From assembly GCA_021234535.1 (NCBI GenBank), contig CM037843.1, positions 36,829,200 to 36,893,199 of the forward strand: a stretch of 64,000 nucleotides of DNA, in the 5' to 3' direction. Under the pieces are notes generated by a model. That model saw only the letters and a list, made by a program, of their open reading frames with translations, ran no database searches and had not been told where the DNA came from. Numbering within the stretch: the first letter of the stretch is position 1; every line of letters begins with the position of its first letter. The DNA comes from Stichopus chloronotus. Lineage: Eukaryota; Echinodermata; Holothuroidea; Aspidochirotida; Stichopodidae. Below, in pieces: positions 59,141 to 64,000 of this stretch. The translations under genes and the position numbers were made by a program.

Positions 59141-62100
59141 TGGATGAAAATAGCTACTCAGCTACACATGTAAGCTTCTGGACATTATGCAGTCAATATT
59201 TTCTCGGATCGAAAACTGATCTTATTAATGTTACCGGATTTTCATGCAGCTGCCAATCAAATCTTCAGAACTAGTGGTTAGTTGACTGATGCAATGTTAG
59301 TTTGTGATGTGTCACGAGACTCGTATAGCTAGGACGGGGGACTAGAACATTTAGGAGCAATGGAACAATGAGGAAGTCACGGTGAATAATTTAAAGTATA
59401 GCTACAGTGTTCACGAAAATACAATATGTCTCTCCTACAGTTTGGCAACCAGTATTTGGACTAGAGATATATAGACTTGAGATACCCGGAAATTGCAGGA
59501 AGACTATCTAAGGAGAGCACTGGTACCTCAAAGTTAACCGGTTCACACTTGGGTAGCGGGGAAAGTAATCAAAGTAACGATGATAAGTCCTTGGTCATCT
59601 TGGAATTTCCTTTAAAAATCTGGATTTTGTTTCGGTTAGATATGGTACTGTGTTCAACGGTGTTACCCTAAATTTTTGTTTTGTTCATGAGTGTGGGCCT
59701 TCATGTTTATCCCCTCCCCTCTTTCCCCCGTAGCTCAAGCTGGCAGGGCACAGACTTACACTTTCCCCCATCGGGACAAAATGGCCAGTCTAAGCCATTT
59801 TGTATGACACATTCCTTCCACCATTGCCATCCTATGGGAAGAATTCACAAGCCGACCTGGTCTGACTTTCAAGCCTGGCATTCCTTTTAGCAATCATATA
59901 TGCATTGGGTAATACATTCTATTTTTTGTCATTTTTTCTTTCTTTTTCTTTGTTTCTAATTTTTGAGGGAGATGAGGGATGATCTTCTTTTGCCTCATGT
60001 CTACACCGGTGCTAGACTGTATAGTCATGTTAGCCACATGCATCCACTTTGTGATGAAATTCTCCTCGTTATATCATCTTGTTTTTAGTGCATTAACATT
60101 GGCGTTTTGCTTAAAAGAGAATGACACCTTGGGAATCTCATTGTGAAATATGAGGCAAAAGTGTTTGACAAACAGCTTACCAAAGCCTCATTCACAAATA
60201 TTGTTTCCTTCCAAAGATATACGCTTCTAAAAATCAGAAAAGCGCTTTGCTCGGACATTTTTTGCCTATCTTAATGGGAACGGACTTGAGTAAATCGAAT
60301 TATGATGTCATATAACTCCTGATAGCAAGAATTTAATGTACTTCTTTCATTTTCTACTTACAATTTCCATAAATACACACACCCTTTTACTCATTTGTGT
60401 GTGTGTGTGTGCGTTGACAATTGCTGTCGATCGGGGACCCTTGAATAAAATCACATATACCAATTGGGGACCCATGTAGAATCGGGGACGGTCCCCGTTT
60501 CAAAGTTGGCTTTTAAATATTCTTTATGCGCTATATGATGGCACCATGAAGCTATTGAATTTGAAGGAGTATAGACGAAGTCCCCATTGAGATAGTGTTG
60601 GGTTACGTCCTCCCTTTTGCAGGGGTATGTGTGTAACTCACCATGTCCATGATTCCCTGGTGACAAACCGATACACACTCACTATTACAGTGATAAGTAT
60701 TAATCGAAAAAAATTTGAGCACCCCCATTTTTGTTGTGGCAAACGGTATTATTTCCCATCAATACAGCCTACTGCAATGTTAATCTACAGCCGTCCACGG
60801 TTGAATAGTAGAATGAAGGGGTCCCCGTTTGGCGGTATAAACCTGTATGTGTGTGTGTTGACATACTGTGGTGTGTCATGTAATGATCAACTTAGGCTGA
60901 CGATACTTCATTTCAAAATTGTCGAAACTATTTGACGACAAAAACGAAGCATCTCCATCAAGTGGTCAGGTTATCACATCGCAATCTGTGAATCACAGCT
61001 TCCTGGTTGATTTTTATGAACTAACTTTGCCGATGTCTTGAAAAGTTATACGTGGAAAAATATGGTGTTTACCAACTGCTAGTCTCTCATCTAACAATAA
61101 TATTTCATTGGCAAAAGATCTGACTTTCGTTCTCTTTTAACAATTTAATGCGGCTACAGTCTGCCTGTCGTTAGTTAGTAGTTAGTTAGTGTTAGTTCAC
61201 TATGTCAGATGTTGTACTTAACATCGATCTCAAAACTTCGCTCTTATATGAAACATCTGCCATAGATTTCTCTAAAGAATAAACGTGTTTGACGAACAAT
61301 AAGATGAAGATATTGCATTTCTTGTTAAATATTGTACCGTGTCATACAAACATCTCGACTATGATGCTGTAAATTAATAAGCAAAACATCGAATAAAGAC
61401 ACATGACTTTAAAATTCGCAAAACACTGTTCAAAGGATGCTTAATCCAATAATTTCCCTTTTCGAAGGCGAATCCAGGATTGGTTGGGGGGGGGGGTGCC
61501 CTAGATATACCCATTGTGGGTGGGAGGGTGTCTTCTATCTGTAGGATTTGCAAAAATAGTTCTCTCAAGATTCTGTACCAGGTTTGAACCGTGATGAGAG
61601 GAGCAACAATGAGAACTGAGAGATGTCTGCGATTTTTTCGTGGGAGAGGTGAGGGGGGGGGGTCACCCCTGCAGGGTGCATGGACTCAGCACTGCTTTTG
61701 TCTTCAGAATTCGCTACTTATGCAGGCCTTAGCAATGCAATATGAAAACATAATGAGCTATGTCGTGCGTGCAGCTCATGGGAGTGCAATTTCTGTTTTA
61801 TTAATTAGTGATAGGTGTGTATTTATTTAGCTTTGTAGCAATGACAGTCGAAATCCAAAAGTAAACATGAGTCCAATTAGACAATTTATTTCCCTTGTGG
61901 TTTGAATGTTTCAACAGAACTTTTTTTCTTCTGTCAATATTCACATGTTCAGATTCAAGGTCGTTATGTAGACAGACGTCAAGAATCCGTCTTGAACGCT
62001 CCAGTAATGCAGGGAACTACAGGAATTACGCAGTGTAAGGTTATAGTTCCCTATCGGTCCACTGTAACTATGGGTATACATATCGTGGAGTCTATACAAA

Positions 62101-63600
62101 AGGCAACATGCATTTCCTTGCTACACGTTCCAACCTAAGCGTTGTGTTCACTTCAGTGATAATACTTTTAAAATCTGGTTACATGGTTAGTGACTGGTTA
62201 CATCATGACAAGGGAAGTATTAGATATGTTTCATGAGCAAAGTAGGTTTTCCATCCTCCCTCGAATGCCCCAATGAAATGTAACAGGTAATACAATATTT
62301 TTTTTCCTACTAGACTGGTTTGCTTAAGGTGACAAATCCCTCTCTAGCAAGTCATGTTTCAGTGCTCGATAGTAACTATCATAAAGAAACAAATTTTAAG
62401 TACCTTCCGGACTTAAATAATTGGTAAAAGGATGAACAATAGGCCTATGATAACTTTAAGTATAAAATAATATGCCCGTATATTGGTACTTGATATGTTT
62501 TGTATGATCAGCTTTTGAGCCGTCCTTAATTCCTGGAACTGACGTGCATGTGTTTATATAAATCTGTCAGTTTCCCACCCTCCTATTGGTTGAAATTGTC
62601 ATTATGTCATATATATATTGTTTCGAACTACTCCCAACCGCTAAGGTTCATGGTATTGGTGATGACGTTGACCAATCAGAAGTGTATAACATGTATGTAA
62701 ACCGTTGCCACCCACAAATTAACCAATCCCGTAATTATTGCAAAATACCCGTCTGTGACAGGCTTCTCCTATTTCTAATGCAATATAGGCCTTTTGTCTG
62801 CGCTTATTGGCTGAAGGAAAAAAAAAGGAGAAAAAGTTAGCACATTACCATAAATATCGGATGCTGAACTCTGAAATACACCGAGTTCAACTCTGTGAAA
62901 GCTGAGAGAGCTCTGAAATATGGATGTCTGTAATAAACTCACTATATACAACACTTCCATAACCATTCAACTTATGAACGAAATTTCATTTGTTTTTCCT
63001 TTAGAAAAATGGCATACAGTTATTGTAACTTTATCCGACCTTTGCATTTAAACATTCCGTCTTCGTTATTATTTTTCCTGAAAATTTAGGAGGATAAGTC
63101 AACTTTAGAAGAAAAACTAGGGTAAGGTTGCCATCGATGTTTCCTTGATATGTACGAAAATAGCTCTACTGCCACTATCCATAATATCTACGCGCTCTGT
63201 ATATACGGCTCTGCTACGTGCCCGTCTGCCACGCACAGCGAGGGTTCAGCTCACGATCACAGAGCCTGTCCGTGTTGTTTACATAAATCCGGTGGGGTAG
63301 AAATAAAAAATTTCAAACATTTATATCGTTAAGTAAGTTATTTTGCACCAATTTTATCATAACTAATGAATTGATAAAAATTTATTAGCAGGCTGTGTGC
63401 TTCATAAAATGCTCAACATTCATACCTTTTTCAAATTATGTTACGATAATCTTGTAGAAACTACGCATTGTTCCCCATAAAAATGTTAACGCGTCTTCAA
63501 GGCTTTCGAAAACAACAACATATTCTGTGAGTATTCGGTACACGTGGGAATCTACTACTATACTAAGCTACACACGTACACGTACACTGGTTCTAGCTAG
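59141..63600. other. Intergenic; no supported gene
   Basis: Contains (TG)n at 60397-60412, ttag-repeats at 61173-61196 and poly-G runs at 61486-61497 and 61652-61661. Frames at 60627-60935 and 61902-62138 show no known domain. Confidence 0.35.
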
Positions 63601-63727
63601 CTGGTTCTAGAAGATACAGCGTAGCTTAACTAGTTAGCACTTGCCACCTTCGTAGTGACTGTGAAATCCCTGGGTGTCCTAGTTCTCGTCAATTTGGAGT
63701 GTTTCGCTCGCTGGATTTCAGTCGTAG
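63600..63727 (+). other. Candidate noncoding first exon of a gene running off the right edge
   Basis: CpG-containing sequence ends in a consensus donor, tcgtag|GTAAGT, at 63728. No ATG-led frame supports coding here, so it could be a 5' UTR exon of a plus-strand gene beyond the window, or chance. Confidence 0.2.
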
Positions 63728-64000
63728 GTAAGTTGCACTGCTGATTGTTGACACCCAACGTTGCCAGTGCGTGAGACAAGGGTTTTCCCTGCGTCTAAAC
63801 CGAACTTCACAATCACAGAAATGAATCTGACAGTCACACACAGTATTCAGTATGACGACTAACTGTGGTACCCAGTCGTTGAAAGCTGTTGGCTGAAGAA
63901 AACAACCGAAATCAGAAATTACAAACTGTTGTTTGTTTTACTTCTCATGCTTGCCTTGGTTTTGAAAAGTGAGCCAAGTTACTAGCTAATACAATATGTA

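Noticed and set aside
61575..61600. Minus-strand GGTTCAAACC resembling a tRNA B box
   Set aside because: Upstream sequence on that strand has no A box and no cloverleaf.

Overview
The window is AT-rich animal nuclear DNA. It has spliced genes with GT/AG introns, long introns, many microsatellites and several dispersed repeat families. The mix suggests a marine deuterostome, most likely an echinoderm and possibly a hemichordate. That assignment is inference: it rests on the gene structures, on the repeat families, which resemble ones I associate with ambulacrarian genomes, and on a striking excess of the 8-mer TAGGCCTA. No bacterial, organellar, rRNA or convincing tRNA feature was seen.

Three protein-coding genes can be supported. 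(1) MED29, a Mediator tail subunit, at about 2482-6827 on the plus strand, in four coding exons. Its first intron contains a decayed non-LTR retrotransposon. (2) A membrane-tethered M14 zinc carboxypeptidase at 16463-25638 on the plus strand, in six coding exons. It has a signal peptide, a complete set of zinc ligands and catalytic glutamate, and a C-terminal transmembrane segment. (3) An unrecognised single-exon gene at 40804-42423 on the minus strand, encoding 539 residues. It has an N-myristoylation motif, a polybasic stretch and a conserved-looking C-terminal domain. The three genes show no obvious functional link.

The remainder, including about 15 kb between genes 2 and 3 and the last 20 kb, holds no convincing gene and is dominated by repeats. 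The most notable is a family of tandem arrays with a strict period of about 145 bp, at 10.3-11.2, 20.9-22.5, 35.4-36.9, 44.9-46.2 and 46.2-46.6 kb, with decayed pieces at 12.7-13.6, 49.9-50.6 and 52.9 kb. Each recognisable array ends in the same head: an imperfect hairpin (ATTCCTT...AAGGAAT), then a short simple-sequence stretch, then monomers. This resembles the architecture described for Helentron-associated elements (HINE/DINE-1-like). Every good monomer carries four AGGTCA nuclear-receptor half-sites spaced 1, 4 and 4 bases apart (DR1-DR4-DR4), so the arrays are dense blocks of potential nuclear-receptor binding sites. One array sits inside an intron of the carboxypeptidase gene.

Other mobile DNA includes a 550-bp foldback element at 37.5-38.1 kb, a TIR element with a target-site duplication inserted into an old array copy at 12.8-13.4 kb, two RT-derived LINE fragments, and several dispersed repeat pairs. 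All exon boundaries are read by eye from splice sites and reading frame; no alignment or transcript data were available.
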